A DNA stretch of 64,000 nt, taken from assembly GCF_003544935.1 (NCBI RefSeq), contig NZ_CP032098.1, forward strand, positions 992,001 through 1,056,000. Direction: 5' to 3'. Below are positions 27,954 to 37,641 of this stretch, one piece after another. Made by a program: the position numbers and the translations under genes. Every line of letters starts with the position of its first letter. Within the stretch, counting starts at the first letter, position 1. This stretch comes from Malaciobacter molluscorum LMG 25693 (GTDB taxonomy: Bacteria > Campylobacterota > Campylobacteria > Campylobacterales > Arcobacteraceae). A model generated the notes under the pieces. It saw nothing but the letters and a program-made list of their open reading frames with translations. It ran no database searches and had not been told where the DNA came from.

Positions 27954-29804
27954 ATGCGTAAAAAATCAACTCTTCTTTTTCTTATAATAGGTATAAGTGT
28001 AACAGTGCTTATAACTGGACTTAACCTATATAACTTACGAGATTCAAATTTAAAATCTTCCATTAAAAATGCACAAATAATCTCTGATGTAGTAAAAAAT
28101 GGTCTTTTATCTCATATGATTAATGGAAATACTGATCAAATAAATACTTTTATTAACTCGGTTGGTTCTTTGAAAAATATAGAAGAGTTATGGTTAATTA
28201 GAGGTGATTATATAAGAAAACAATATGGAAAAGATAAATTAAGAGTTCCAAAAGATCAAATTGATAGAGATGTTTTAAATACTGGAAAAATAAAATATTC
28301 TCTTAATGAACACTTTTCTCAAACTATAATGAGAATAACAGTTCCATATAAAGCAATTCCTTCAAATGGTGTTGATTGTGTTAATTGTCATAATGTAAAT
28401 TATGGAGATACTTTAGGTGCGGTTTCTTTAAAAATGGATATTAGCGATATTAAACAAAATGGTTTAGAAGTTGCTTATATTATACCACTTATTTTAATAT
28501 TAACGTTATTTATTATGATTCAAATATCAAGAAGAGAAAATAATTACTACCTAGATATTTTGCAACAACTTGGAAAAAGTATAAAACTTGCAATTTCTGG
28601 TAAATTTAAAAGAATTCATAATTACGAAGTTTCAAAAAATGATAGAGTAACAAATTTAATTAACGATTATAATACTATGATGATAACTTTCAAAGATACT
28701 TCATATGATATAGAAAAAAAACTACAAGGATTTATTGGACAACAAATAGATAATTCTAATGTTAATCCTTTAGAAAAATCAAAAGATATAATCAACAATC
28801 TATCAAATTTATATCAATTTAAAAAAGAGATAGAACTTGATAATACAAAAGATGAAATTTACACAAGATTATCTCAAGTATTTATTAATCAATATGGTGT
28901 AAATAATTTTACTTTTTTAGAGATTGATACTTTAAAAAATAAAATGGAAATAGTAAAACAAGTAGGTAATGTAGAATTATATTGTAAAGATAATATTATT
29001 AATGATCCTGAATTATGTAGATGTGCAAGAACAAGAAATGATGTTGTATCTATAGATTTTCATAAAAGTTGTCCATACTTTACACAAAAAAATAAGTTTC
29101 ATTATTGTATTGATGTTGAAATTAGTAAAAATATATGTTTAATTATCAATTTTATAAGTTATTCAAAAAATGAATTAGAGAATTTAAAAAATAAAATATC
29201 ATTTGTTAAAAGTTATATTAATGAAGCAGCTCCTTCTATAGAAGTTAAATTACTTATGAATGTACTTCAAGAATCAGCTTTTCAAGATGCTTTAACTGGT
29301 TTATACAATAGAAAATTTTTAGAAGAACATACTAAAAAGCTTGTTCCTCAAGTAAAAAGAGAAAATATTAATATAGGAGTTCTTTTACTTGATATGGATC
29401 ATTTTAAAGCTGTAAATGATGAATATGGACATGATATTGGAGATAAAGTATTAAAAGAGTTGGCTAATATTTTAAATGAGACAGTAAGAGAGTCCGATTT
29501 AATTGTTAGATATGGTGGAGAAGAGTTTGTTGTTTTATTAATTGGTGTAAATTCGGAATCTGATGCAATTTTTGTTGCAGATAAAATCAGACGAAGAGTT
29601 AGAGAAAATGAGATTGATGTTTATGCTGGGAATAAACTTAGAAAGACTGTAAGTATTGGTTTATCAATGTTTCCTCAAGATTCTAATAATTTGGATAGTG
29701 TTATTAAAAATGCAGATATAGCACTTTATGAAGCTAAAAATAATGGTAGAGATAAGGTTGTTAGATTTCAAGAGAGTCAAGTCTCAAGTGTAGATTTATT
29801 TTAA
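27954..29804 (+). CDS. Membrane diguanylate cyclase with periplasmic haem-c motif
   Basis: A 616-residue inner-membrane protein. Two helices (about 6-24 and 174-192) enclose a periplasmic sensor domain with CVNCH at 142-146, the covalent haem-binding motif. A cytoplasmic middle region (about 290-425) has the cysteine-rich stretch ELCRCARTRNDVV through KSCPYF, GAF-like. The C-terminal GGDEF domain contains YGGEEF near 520 and an inhibitory RxxD site (RESD) five residues before it. It should make c-di-GMP in response to redox, oxygen or NO; the signal is inferred. A long terminator follows. Confidence 0.88.
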   Translation: MRKKSTLLFLIIGISVTVLITGLNLYNLRDSNLKSSIKNAQIISDVVKNGLLSHMINGNTDQINTFINSVGSLKNIEELWLIRGDYIRKQYGKDKLRVPKDQIDRDVLNTGKIKYSLNEHFSQTIMRITVPYKAIPSNGVDCVNCHNVNYGDTLGAVSLKMDISDIKQNGLEVAYIIPLILILTLFIMIQISRRENNYYLDILQQLGKSIKLAISGKFKRIHNYEVSKNDRVTNLINDYNTMMITFKDTSYDIEKKLQGFIGQQIDNSNVNPLEKSKDIINNLSNLYQFKKEIELDNTKDEIYTRLSQVFINQYGVNNFTFLEIDTLKNKMEIVKQVGNVELYCKDNIINDPELCRCARTRNDVVSIDFHKSCPYFTQKNKFHYCIDVEISKNICLIINFISYSKNELENLKNKISFVKSYINEAAPSIEVKLLMNVLQESAFQDALTGLYNRKFLEEHTKKLVPQVKRENINIGVLLLDMDHFKAVNDEYGHDIGDKVLKELANILNETVRESDLIVRYGGEEFVVLLIGVNSESDAIFVADKIRRRVRENEIDVYAGNKLRKTVSIGLSMFPQDSNNLDSVIKNADIALYEAKNNGRDKVVRFQESQVSSVDLF

Positions 29805-29835
29805 TATAATTACAAGTTTGACTTGTAATTATATT
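29803..29835. terminator. Bidirectional terminator
   Basis: A perfect 15-bp stem (29803-29817 with 29821-29835) around TTG between convergent genes. Confidence 0.85.
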
Positions 29836-29841
29836 TTGTTT

Positions 29842-30405
29842 TTAAACTAAAAGTTTATTAAATTCTGCTAACCATTTTGGATGTGCTGGCCAAGCTGCTG
29901 CTGTTACTAAATTATTATCAACATAAGCATCTTCAAAACCTATATCTTTCCAAGTTCCACCATTTGTATTTAAATCAGGTGCACAAGCAGGATAACAAGA
30001 ACAAGTTCTATTTTCTACTATTTGTGCCGCAACTAAAACTTGTATTCCATGACAAATTGAAGCAATCGGTTTATTCTGTTTATCAAAGTATTTTACTATA
30101 TCTAATACTCTTTGGTTTAATCTTATATATTCAGGAGCTCTACCTCCTGGTACAACTAAAGCATCATATGTTTTTTCATCTATTTCATCAAAGGAAGCAT
30201 TTAATACAAAATTATGTCCAGGTTTTTCAGTATATGTTTGGTCACCTTCAAAATCATGTATTGCAGTTTTTATAGTATCACCTGCTTTTTTATCTGGACA
30301 AACTACATCTACTTGGTGTCCTAACATTAACAAACATTGGTAAGGTACCATTAATTCATAATCTTCTACAAAATCGCCGGCTAAAACTAATATTCTTTTT
30401 GACAT
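29842..30405 (-). CDS. DJ-1/PfpI family protein
   Basis: A 187-residue class-I glutamine amidotransferase-like protein. The nucleophile elbow [10 protein letters not shown] holds the conserved cysteine near residue 117 followed by histidine, and [11 protein letters not shown] lies near 85-95. Members act as protein or nucleotide deglycases, chaperones or proteases; which applies here cannot be read from the sequence. RBS AAGGAG lies 8 bp before ATG. Confidence 0.88.
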   Translation of the reverse strand: MSKRILVLAGDFVEDYELMVPYQCLLMLGHQVDVVCPDKKAGDTIKTAIHDFEGDQTYTEKPGHNFVLNASFDEIDEKTYDALVVPGGRAPEYIRLNQRVLDIVKYFDKQNKPIASICHGIQVLVAAQIVENRTCSCYPACAPDLNTNGGTWKDIGFEDAYVDNNLVTAAAWPAHPKWLAEFNKLLV

Positions 30406-30444
30406 TTAATTCTCCTTATAAGTTTAAAATATCACAAATTAGAC

Positions 30445-30666
30445 TTACTTAATTACTCTTGCTTCTTTTATAAATTTATCCATTCCATAACTATCTGTTA
30501 CTATAAAAATAATTTCATTATTACTTATAACAGCTTTGCCTTTAGCTATTTCAATTCTAGTATCTGCATTAAAATAGTCTCTTTCTTGATATTGAATAGA
30601 ATAGATTTCATCTTCTTTTATATCCATACTTTTCAATTCTTCTTGTGTATGAGGGATAAATTCCAT
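30445..30666 (-). CDS. Small hypothetical protein
   Basis: A 73-residue acidic soluble protein that I do not recognise. It has no membrane helix, signal or cysteine motif. The RBS is AAAGGAGC before the ATG, and base use matches the neighbours, so it is probably real. It may share a transcript with the DJ-1 gene 40 bp downstream. Confidence 0.6.
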   Translation of the reverse strand: MEFIPHTQEELKSMDIKEDEIYSIQYQERDYFNADTRIEIAKGKAVISNNEIIFIVTDSYGMDKFIKEARVIK

Positions 30667-30732
30667 AATGCTCCTTTTGCGTAAAAGAACATTATGATGA
30701 AATAAAGATTATAGTTTTCTTATAAAAAGAAC

Positions 30733-31707
30733 TTACTTTATTGATAATTGTGCTACTATTTGTGCATGGTCAGATTGTAAAATAGAACCATCTTTATTAT
30801 CTTTTAAATGCAAATCAAAATGCTCAAATTTTAAAACATCTATATCTTTTGAGACAAAAATGTAATCTAAAATATTTCCTACTGTTTTATAATATGAAGT
30901 AGGTCTTCTTTTTTCTTTTCTTTTTGTTTTATTATAACTATCATACATAAAAGTTACTTTTTCAAAAGAAATTGTTTCATACTCTTTAAGAAAAGTAATA
31001 CTTTGACATTTTTTATTTGTAAGAATATCAATACATAAGCTGTTTTGTCTATCATTTAAATCACCTAATACACAAATGTTTTTATACTTTTTTTGTGTTT
31101 TTAAAATATCAGATGCTATATTGAAACTCTCTATTAATCTTTGTTTTAAAGCAGGAGAATTACCTCTATTTATTGAAGGAATTATTTTTTTTAGTTTTTC
31201 ATTTATTGTATTTTTATCGTTAAATTTATATTCGTACTCATTTAATCTATTTGATTTAAGGTGAATAACATAAGTTATTAACTCATAATTATCTATTTTT
31301 ATTGTTGCTTTTATTGGGATTCTTGCAAATTCAAAAGCATCTTTATGTTCAAATCTTTCTAAAAAATTATTGTCTATATTTACACTTTTTGTTTCAATAA
31401 TTGGATATTTAGATGCAAGGGCAACTGTTGTTGATATAAATATATTTTTATTTTCTTGTGAAACTTTTGCTTTATCAACATAAGTAAAGTATTGATATCC
31501 TAAAGATTGAACTAATTCTTTTAATGCTTGAGTGGAAAATACTTCTTGAAAGCCAACAATATCACAATCCATTAAAATTAATTGATCTTTTATCCATGAA
31601 CTCTTTTTTTCCCATTGTATATCATCAAATTTATCTTTTTTTATATACCAAGAGTAGGGAGGTTTTACAAATTGAAAAAGATTAAATGTTCCTATTTTTA
31701 TATTCAT
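30733..31707 (-). CDS. Endonuclease/exonuclease/phosphatase family protein
   Basis: A 324-residue soluble hydrolase of the EEP superfamily. Catalytic signatures are visible: FQEVF near 57-61 (metal-binding Glu), YVIHLKSNR near 146, LGDLNDRQ near 214-221 and the terminal SDHAQIVA near 313-320. The substrate could be DNA, a phosphoester or a lipid headgroup. No signal peptide is seen. It is divergent from the S24-like gene. Confidence 0.85.
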   Translation of the reverse strand: MNIKIGTFNLFQFVKPPYSWYIKKDKFDDIQWEKKSSWIKDQLILMDCDIVGFQEVFSTQALKELVQSLGYQYFTYVDKAKVSQENKNIFISTTVALASKYPIIETKSVNIDNNFLERFEHKDAFEFARIPIKATIKIDNYELITYVIHLKSNRLNEYEYKFNDKNTINEKLKKIIPSINRGNSPALKQRLIESFNIASDILKTQKKYKNICVLGDLNDRQNSLCIDILTNKKCQSITFLKEYETISFEKVTFMYDSYNKTKRKEKRRPTSYYKTVGNILDYIFVSKDIDVLKFEHFDLHLKDNKDGSILQSDHAQIVAQLSIK

Positions 31708-31762
31708 ACTTTTATTTTACTATATTAACTTTAAAGTAAAAATTTTTAGATATACTTTTTCT

Positions 31763-32137
31763 ATGAATAATATAATAACTTTAGAATATACAGATGTATT
31801 TGATGAAAATAGGCAAAAAAAAGTAACTTTTTCACAAGATTTAATACCATCTAAAACAAATGTTAAATCTTTATTTGCAATATTAGTTGATGGTAAATCT
31901 ATGCAGCCAAAAATCAATGATAAAGCAATTGTCATTGCTGATTTATCTTCAAAAGAAGTAGAAGATGATTCAATATATATTGTTTATTATGATAATAAAA
32001 TGTGGGTTAAAAAAGCTATTTTAAAACAGAACTCTTTTTTATTTATATCAATAAATGAAGATTATAAACATCTAGTTTATAAACAAGAAGATGTTTACGT
32101 AGTTGCTAAAGCTATATTAACATTTACAAAACTTTAA
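31763..32137 (+). CDS. Stand-alone S24 (LexA-like) peptidase domain protein
   Basis: A 124-residue protein that consists almost only of an S24 domain. VDGKSMQPKINDKAIVIADL at 42-61 contains the catalytic Ser46, and WVKKAI near 81-86 the lysine of the dyad. There is no helix-turn-helix DNA-binding part, so it is neither LexA nor a CI repressor; UmuD-like proteins have a similar domain. There is no umuC here. It ends one base before the convergent EAL gene. Confidence 0.75.
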   Translation: MNNIITLEYTDVFDENRQKKVTFSQDLIPSKTNVKSLFAILVDGKSMQPKINDKAIVIADLSSKEVEDDSIYIVYYDNKMWVKKAILKQNSFLFISINEDYKHLVYKQEDVYVVAKAILTFTKL

Positions 32138-33325
32138 TTAATCTGCTAATATATCAAAGCAGATTATAAAGTTATCATTATTTATATTTATAACTTTTGC
32201 ATAAGTTCTACACATACTGCCAGATGCTTTAGATATGTATTTAGGACTCAAAAACTCTTTTGATTTTGATTCTTTTGTGATATAAAAATACTCTTTTAAA
32301 CTATGATCTTCATTATGTTTTGAAGGATGATAAAAACTACTAGAAATAGATTTTATAATAGTATCATTTATTTGGTTTCCTGTTTCAAAATCAATTAAAT
32401 AAATTGCTTCAATATGTGGATTTATTTCAATAAAAGAACTGATTTTATCAAAGTGAAATTTCTCTTCAAAAGATATTATATTAACTGCATCTTTAGTTTG
32501 ATGTTTTATTTTTTTAAATAGATTTTTTTTAATCTTTATATGAGTTTGTACAGCTTTTTTATACTCTAATCCAATATTAATTATTTTTTGTTTAATTTGT
32601 TCTATATTTGTTTGTTCAATTATATTAATTGCTTTTTCAAAATAAAATCCTTGATAAATATCAACATGTTTCTTCATGCAACATAATATTTCTTCTTTTC
32701 TTTCTACACCTTCTGCTAAAGTTAATGCACCAATTTTATTACAAATATCTACAATTGATTTTAGAATTGAATCATTAATATAATTAGAATCAATATTATC
32801 AATAAGAGTTCTATCTATTTTTACAATATCTGGTTTTACAATCGCAAGTCTATCAAAACTTGAATATCCTGTACCAAAATCATCAATAGCAATAGTAAAA
32901 CCAAGTTTTTTATGAATTTGACAAAATTTTTTTAATAAAATACTATCTTTTATTGTATCTTCTTTTATTTCTAAAACTATATTACATTTTTTTATTTGAA
33001 GTTTTTCTACTTGTTTTATAAAATCAAAAGTAAGATTATTTTTCATGTGTTCTTCAATAACCGAAGACTCAAAATTTAAAAAAAGAAGTAGATTTTTATC
33101 CTGATTATAATATTCTCTAAATTTATTTATAGCTTTTTGTCTTACAAGGTTATCTAAAATATCTATTTTATTCTCTTTTTTTGCTTCTTGAAAAAGTTTA
33201 AGTGGAGATATAAAGTTATCATCTTTATCAAAACTTCTTGTCAATGCTTCAAATGCAAAAATCTTTTTTTCTTTTATTGAAATTATTGGTTGAAAAAAAA
33301 CCTCAATCCTTTTATCTAAAAACAT
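32138..33325 (-). CDS. EAL-domain cyclic-di-GMP phosphodiesterase
   Basis: A 395-residue cytoplasmic protein. The EAL domain covers about 1-245, with FQPIISIKE, AFEALTR near 24-30, AIDDFGTGYSS near 144-154 and LAEGVER near 203-209, so metal and catalytic residues appear present. The C-terminal 125 residues resemble the YkuI_C/PAS-like sensor. It should degrade c-di-GMP. It begins with a poor RBS close to a run of A and T; there are no membrane helices. Confidence 0.87.
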   Translation of the reverse strand: MFLDKRIEVFFQPIISIKEKKIFAFEALTRSFDKDDNFISPLKLFQEAKKENKIDILDNLVRQKAINKFREYYNQDKNLLLFLNFESSVIEEHMKNNLTFDFIKQVEKLQIKKCNIVLEIKEDTIKDSILLKKFCQIHKKLGFTIAIDDFGTGYSSFDRLAIVKPDIVKIDRTLIDNIDSNYINDSILKSIVDICNKIGALTLAEGVERKEEILCCMKKHVDIYQGFYFEKAINIIEQTNIEQIKQKIINIGLEYKKAVQTHIKIKKNLFKKIKHQTKDAVNIISFEEKFHFDKISSFIEINPHIEAIYLIDFETGNQINDTIIKSISSSFYHPSKHNEDHSLKEYFYITKESKSKEFLSPKYISKASGSMCRTYAKVININNDNFIICFDILAD

Positions 33326-33489
33326 TATTCTCCTCTTAAAATTGTATAAATATTATATCAAATAGTTTCAATTATCTATTTTTTATACTGTTTATTTTTT
33401 ATATACTTTCAAAAAATAATTTTTTAAGTTAAATACACATATACTACACGGAAATTTGTTAGAATAAATTAAAAAAAATAGGAAATAAA

Positions 33490-33918
33490 GTGAATAAAAT
33501 TAGTTCAAAGATTGTTTTTCTCTCTTTTTTAATTTCATTAATTGCAACATTTGGGAGTTTGTTTTTTAGTGAAGTTATGCAATTTATACCATGCACTATG
33601 TGTTGGTATCAAAGAATATTTATGTATCCTTTGGTTATTATTTTTCTTATGGGATTATTGTATCCTGATGAAAAAACTTTTAAATATTCAATTGTTTTAG
33701 TAATTATTGGTTGGTTTTTTTCTGTTTATCATAATTTATTAATGTTTAAAATAATACCAGAAGATATAGTTCCGTGTGTTCAAGGTGTTCCTTGTAGTAC
33801 AGAATATATTAATTGGTTTGGTTTTATTACTATTCCATTTTTATCATTTGTCTCATTTTCGTTAATTTTGATACTATTATTTTTAGGTAAAAAAGGATTT
33901 TTAAAAGATGAAGAATAA
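33490..33918 (+). CDS. dsbB: DsbB-like disulfide bond formation protein
   Basis: A 142-residue inner-membrane protein with four helices. The redox cysteine pairs are visible: C35/C38 in PCTMCW, and C96/C102 in VPCVQGVPC. It should reoxidise the DsbA-like protein encoded next and pass electrons to quinone. The start is GTG 33490, with AGGAAA upstream. It overlaps the next gene by 11 bp. Confidence 0.9.
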   Translation: MNKISSKIVFLSFLISLIATFGSLFFSEVMQFIPCTMCWYQRIFMYPLVIIFLMGLLYPDEKTFKYSIVLVIIGWFFSVYHNLLMFKIIPEDIVPCVQGVPCSTEYINWFGFITIPFLSFVSFSLILILLFLGKKGFLKDEE

Positions 33919-34564
33919 GAACTTAGTAATTTTATCTTTGGGATTAATTGTTGTATTATTTATAGCTGGTGCATATTTTTTTAAGCAAACTAAAACAAAT
34001 AAATTAGGAAATTTAAGTGATACAAATAAAGCTCCATTTGTAAGAGATAATTCTGTATCTTTTGGTAATGCTAATGCAAAAATTACAATTATTGAATTTA
34101 TGGACCCTCAATGTGGTTCTTGTGCTGCATTTCATCCAATTGTTGAGGCTGTATTTAAAGAATATTTTCAAGATACAAAAATTGTGTATAGATATTTAGC
34201 AAATCATCAATATTCGAAATATGCAATAAAAATATTAGAAGCAGCAAGATTACAAGGTAAGTATAAAGAAGCTTTAGAGATAATTTATAAAACACAAAGA
34301 GCTTGGGCTAATATAAATAATCCTCAACCAGAATTGATTTGGGAGTATTTAGAAACGTCAAGTGTAAATATAAAAAAATTAAAAGAAGATTTTTCAACTA
34401 TAAATATTGATAAAATGCTTAAAACTTCAAGAGAAGATGCAAAAGCTTTAAATGTTCAAGGAACACCTACTATTTTTGTAAATACTAAAGAGTTAGAACA
34501 ATTAAGTTATAAGTCATTAGTTAAATTAGTTGAAGATGAAATTATTAAAGAAGGAACAAAATGA
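33908..34564 (+). CDS. DsbA-like thioredoxin-fold protein
   Basis: A 218-residue periplasmic protein with an N-terminal anchor (about 5-24), active site DPQCGSCAAFHP near 71-82 and cis-proline loop VQGTPTIFVNT near 179-189. It is the probable partner of the DsbB-like protein whose gene overlaps its start. It is similar throughout to the protein encoded at 24377. The next gene starts 4 bp inside its end. Confidence 0.88.
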   Translation: MKNKNLVILSLGLIVVLFIAGAYFFKQTKTNKLGNLSDTNKAPFVRDNSVSFGNANAKITIIEFMDPQCGSCAAFHPIVEAVFKEYFQDTKIVYRYLANHQYSKYAIKILEAARLQGKYKEALEIIYKTQRAWANINNPQPELIWEYLETSSVNIKKLKEDFSTINIDKMLKTSREDAKALNVQGTPTIFVNTKELEQLSYKSLVKLVEDEIIKEGTK

Positions 34565-35136
34565 AAAAATTGTATTTAATATTATTAATACCTATAGTTT
34601 TGATATTTTCAGGTTGTAATAATGAGGATGAATCATCAGCAGTTGTTATAAAAGATTCTCAAAGTTTCAAAGATTTAAAAAAGCAAAGTAATAAAGAATA
34701 TAAATTAAAAACTATTCAAGGCAAAGATATTATATTGATTGTTGATAATGGAGTATTAAAATCAAATGATGCACAATTAAAAGGTAAAATGGTATTGATT
34801 AACTTTTGGGCTACATGGTGTCCCCCTTGTATAAAAGAGATTCCTATATTAAATAGGTTATATGATGATTATAAAAATGATTTTGTTATTATTGGTGTAT
34901 TATATGAAAAAAATAAAGATTTAGATGAATTGAAACTTTTTATGGAAGAGCATAATATGAAGTTTCCTGTATCTGTAAATGGTGATGAAAATTTTAGAAT
35001 GGCAAAAAATATTAACAATGTTAAGAAAATTCCAGAGTCATATCTTTATGGAAAAGATGGAAAAATTATCGAAAAATATATAGGTTTAGTTGATGAAGAG
35101 AGTTTAGAAAATCATATTAAAAATGGTATTAAATAG
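34561..35136 (+). CDS. TlpA/ResA-like thioredoxin lipoprotein
   Basis: A 191-residue lipoprotein: signal peptide with lipobox IFSGC (Cys19), then a thioredoxin fold with WATWCPPCIKEIP near 77-89. TlpA/ResA proteins reduce periplasmic disulfides, for example in cytochrome c assembly. It completes a three-gene operon with the DsbB- and DsbA-like genes, so oxidising and reducing functions are expressed together. Confidence 0.87.
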   Translation: MKKLYLILLIPIVLIFSGCNNEDESSAVVIKDSQSFKDLKKQSNKEYKLKTIQGKDIILIVDNGVLKSNDAQLKGKMVLINFWATWCPPCIKEIPILNRLYDDYKNDFVIIGVLYEKNKDLDELKLFMEEHNMKFPVSVNGDENFRMAKNINNVKKIPESYLYGKDGKIIEKYIGLVDEESLENHIKNGIK

Positions 35137-35155
35137 AACAATTTGTTCTATTTAA
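35129..35155. terminator. Bidirectional terminator
   Basis: TTAAATAGAACA and TGTTCTATTTAA make a perfect 12-bp stem with an ATT loop between convergent genes. Confidence 0.85.
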
Positions 35156-36027
35156 TATTTTATTGATACATAAAAACTCATCTTAAATCTATTATCATCA
35201 CTTAAAAAATTGTTTTTATAATATACTGCGTATGAAGGTTTTGTTGTTGTCTCATATTCGCTATTTACTAACCACTCATGATATACCCAGTGAATAAACT
35301 TTAACATATCTCCATGAACACCTTCTAAATCAAACTTAGCATAAACACCATCTGAAATTTTAAAATTAGGTAATCTATCACTTTTTACATCATCTTTATT
35401 TTCAGGCACAATACATGCAATATATTGACACTCATTAAGCGGTGTAATTGTAGGATTATCATGTAAAAGTGCAATTTGTTTATAGTTTTTTAAATCATTA
35501 TTTAAAATTAGAGTATGTAGTTTTTGCCAAGTCTCTTTTACATTTACATTGTAGCCTTTATTTCTAATATAAAAACTATCTAAAGTTGGCATTTTAACTA
35601 TTTTAGGCGTTAGTTTAGAAAAATCTGCATTTGATTTTAATGCACTTTTTGATTGTTGCAATATCTTATTTGAATACTCTTTATACCCGTAATTTTTCCA
35701 CTGTTTTGGTGACATATCAAATCTTTGTTTGAATGCTTTTATAAAAGATGATTGAGAACTATACCCACACAAATTAGCAATATTTGATATTGTTGAATAT
35801 TTGTTTGTAAGTAGTAGATTTGCCGCTTTTTGAAGCCTTATTGACTTTATACTTTCATAAATATTTTTTCCAAACTCTTCTTTAAATATTCTTTGCATAT
35901 GAAATTTACTTATTTGTAAATCATAGCTTAACTCTTCAATATCGATATGTGTATCAATATGGGTATAAATATAAAACATAATGTCATTTGCTATTTTTGT
36001 TCTTTTTTGTAATGTTTGTTTTTTCAT
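35152..36027 (-). CDS. AraC-family regulator with GyrI-like effector domain
   Basis: A 291-residue regulator. Two helix-turn-helix units lie at the N terminus (about 15-110; CGYSSQSSFIKAFKQRFDMSPKQW near 87-110). A GyrI-like small-molecule binding domain fills about 135-291 (FYIRNKGYNVN near 152, with YIACIVPE near 205). This architecture is that of Rob/TetD-type and Bmr-type multidrug sensors. No transporter is adjacent, and the target is unknown. Confidence 0.87.
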   Translation of the reverse strand: MKKQTLQKRTKIANDIMFYIYTHIDTHIDIEELSYDLQISKFHMQRIFKEEFGKNIYESIKSIRLQKAANLLLTNKYSTISNIANLCGYSSQSSFIKAFKQRFDMSPKQWKNYGYKEYSNKILQQSKSALKSNADFSKLTPKIVKMPTLDSFYIRNKGYNVNVKETWQKLHTLILNNDLKNYKQIALLHDNPTITPLNECQYIACIVPENKDDVKSDRLPNFKISDGVYAKFDLEGVHGDMLKFIHWVYHEWLVNSEYETTTKPSYAVYYKNNFLSDDNRFKMSFYVSIKY

Positions 36028-36175
36028 AAAATATATTTTAGCACATATTAATTATGAAATTATTATAAATAAACAAAAAATAAAGCACAAATGAACAATA
36101 AAACTAGCAATAAAGAGGAAGAAATATTTTTTTTATAAGTTTAAAATAAGAAGTAATTTTTTTATAGGAAGAATC

Positions 36176-37627
36176 ATGGGAAAAATATCAAAAGTTTTAA
36201 TAGCAAATAGGGGAGAGATCGCACTAAGAATTATAAGAGCATGTAAAGAATTAGATATTACAAGTGTTGCGATTTTTTCAGAAGTAGATGTAGAAGGTGT
36301 TTGGGTTAAAAAAGCAGATGAATGCTATCCAATTATGGGCGATGTTATAAAAGCATATTTAGATTATGATGTAATAATTTCAATTGCTAAAAAAGCAAAT
36401 TGTGATGCAATTCATCCTGGATATGGATTTTTAAGTGAAAATGCAGATTTTGCAAAAGCTTGCGAAGATAATGGAATAATATTTATAGGTCCAAAACCAG
36501 AACATATTGCACTGTTTGGTGATAAAATGGCATCAAAAGTTGCAATGAAAGAAGTGGGAGTTCCTGTATTAGAAGGAACAGATGAACCAATTGACAATGT
36601 AAATGAAGCACAAAAAATAGCAGAAGATATTGGATTTCCTGTAATTATAAAAGCTGCCTTTGGTGGTGGAGGTAGAGGAATGAGAATTGTAAGAAGTAAA
36701 AAAGAGTTCAAAGAGATGTTTGAAAGTGCAACAAATGAATCAATTAAATATTTTGGTAGAGGTGAAGTTTTTATTGAAAAATTTGTTGAAAATCCAAGAC
36801 ATATAGAGGTTCAAGTAATTGCAGATAAATTTGGAAATGTTTTACACTTGGGTGAAAGGGATTGTTCTATTCAAAGAAGACATCAAAAAGTAATTGAAAT
36901 TGCTCCATCTCCAAGATTAAATCCATCTGCTAGAAAAGAACTTTATAGAATTGCCACAAAAGCGATGTTCAAACTTGGATATGAAAGTGTAGGAACAGTT
37001 GAGTTTTTACTTGATAGTGAAGATAATATATATTTTATAGAAATGAATACAAGAGTTCAAGTAGAACACCCCGTTACAGAGATAACTTCAGGCGTTGATA
37101 TTATTCAAAGAATGATTCAAATAGCAGAGGGTGATAAACTTCAAATGTTACAAGAAGATATTAAATTTAGAGGTTATGCAATAGAGTTTAGAATAAATGC
37201 AGAAAATCCTCAAAAGAATTTTATGCCATCAGTTGGTACAATAACAAAATATTTAACTCCAGGTGGTCCTGGTGTAAGACTTGATACTGCAATTTATTCA
37301 GGATATAAAGTTCCTGCAAACTATGATTCTATGGTGGGTAAATTAATTGTATGGTCATTAGATTGGGATGGTGCTGTTAAAAAAGCAAGAAGAGCACTTG
37401 ATGAGTTTTATATTGAAGGTTTTCCTACTAATATCTCTTTACATAGAGAAATTGTACGGGATGAAGATTTTAAAAATGGAAAATTTACAACAAGTTATTT
37501 AGATGAAAAATTGGAAACTTTTACTTTAAGTGGTGAACAACATATTAAAGAAGAAGAGGAAAAAGTTGCAAGAATTGTATCTTTTATTTCAAAATTAAAA
37601 GAGAAAAATATTAAAACAAAACAGTAA
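36176..37627 (+). CDS. Biotin carboxylase subunit (pyruvate or acetyl-CoA carboxylase)
   Basis: A 483-residue ATP-grasp enzyme that carboxylates biotin with bicarbonate and ATP. It shows SKVLIANRGEIALRIIRACKE at the start, FGGGGRGMR near 162-170, and EMNTRVQVEHPVTE near 289-302. It is about 35 residues longer than E. coli AccC, with a charged tail, which in Campylobacterota points to the pyruvate carboxylase A subunit; both are possible. No biotin acceptor gene is adjacent. A carbonic anhydrase gene follows 14 bp later. Confidence 0.88.
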   Translation: MGKISKVLIANRGEIALRIIRACKELDITSVAIFSEVDVEGVWVKKADECYPIMGDVIKAYLDYDVIISIAKKANCDAIHPGYGFLSENADFAKACEDNGIIFIGPKPEHIALFGDKMASKVAMKEVGVPVLEGTDEPIDNVNEAQKIAEDIGFPVIIKAAFGGGGRGMRIVRSKKEFKEMFESATNESIKYFGRGEVFIEKFVENPRHIEVQVIADKFGNVLHLGERDCSIQRRHQKVIEIAPSPRLNPSARKELYRIATKAMFKLGYESVGTVEFLLDSEDNIYFIEMNTRVQVEHPVTEITSGVDIIQRMIQIAEGDKLQMLQEDIKFRGYAIEFRINAENPQKNFMPSVGTITKYLTPGGPGVRLDTAIYSGYKVPANYDSMVGKLIVWSLDWDGAVKKARRALDEFYIEGFPTNISLHREIVRDEDFKNGKFTTSYLDEKLETFTLSGEQHIKEEEEKVARIVSFISKLKEKNIKTKQ

Positions 37628-37641
37628 TTAAGGTTATAAAA

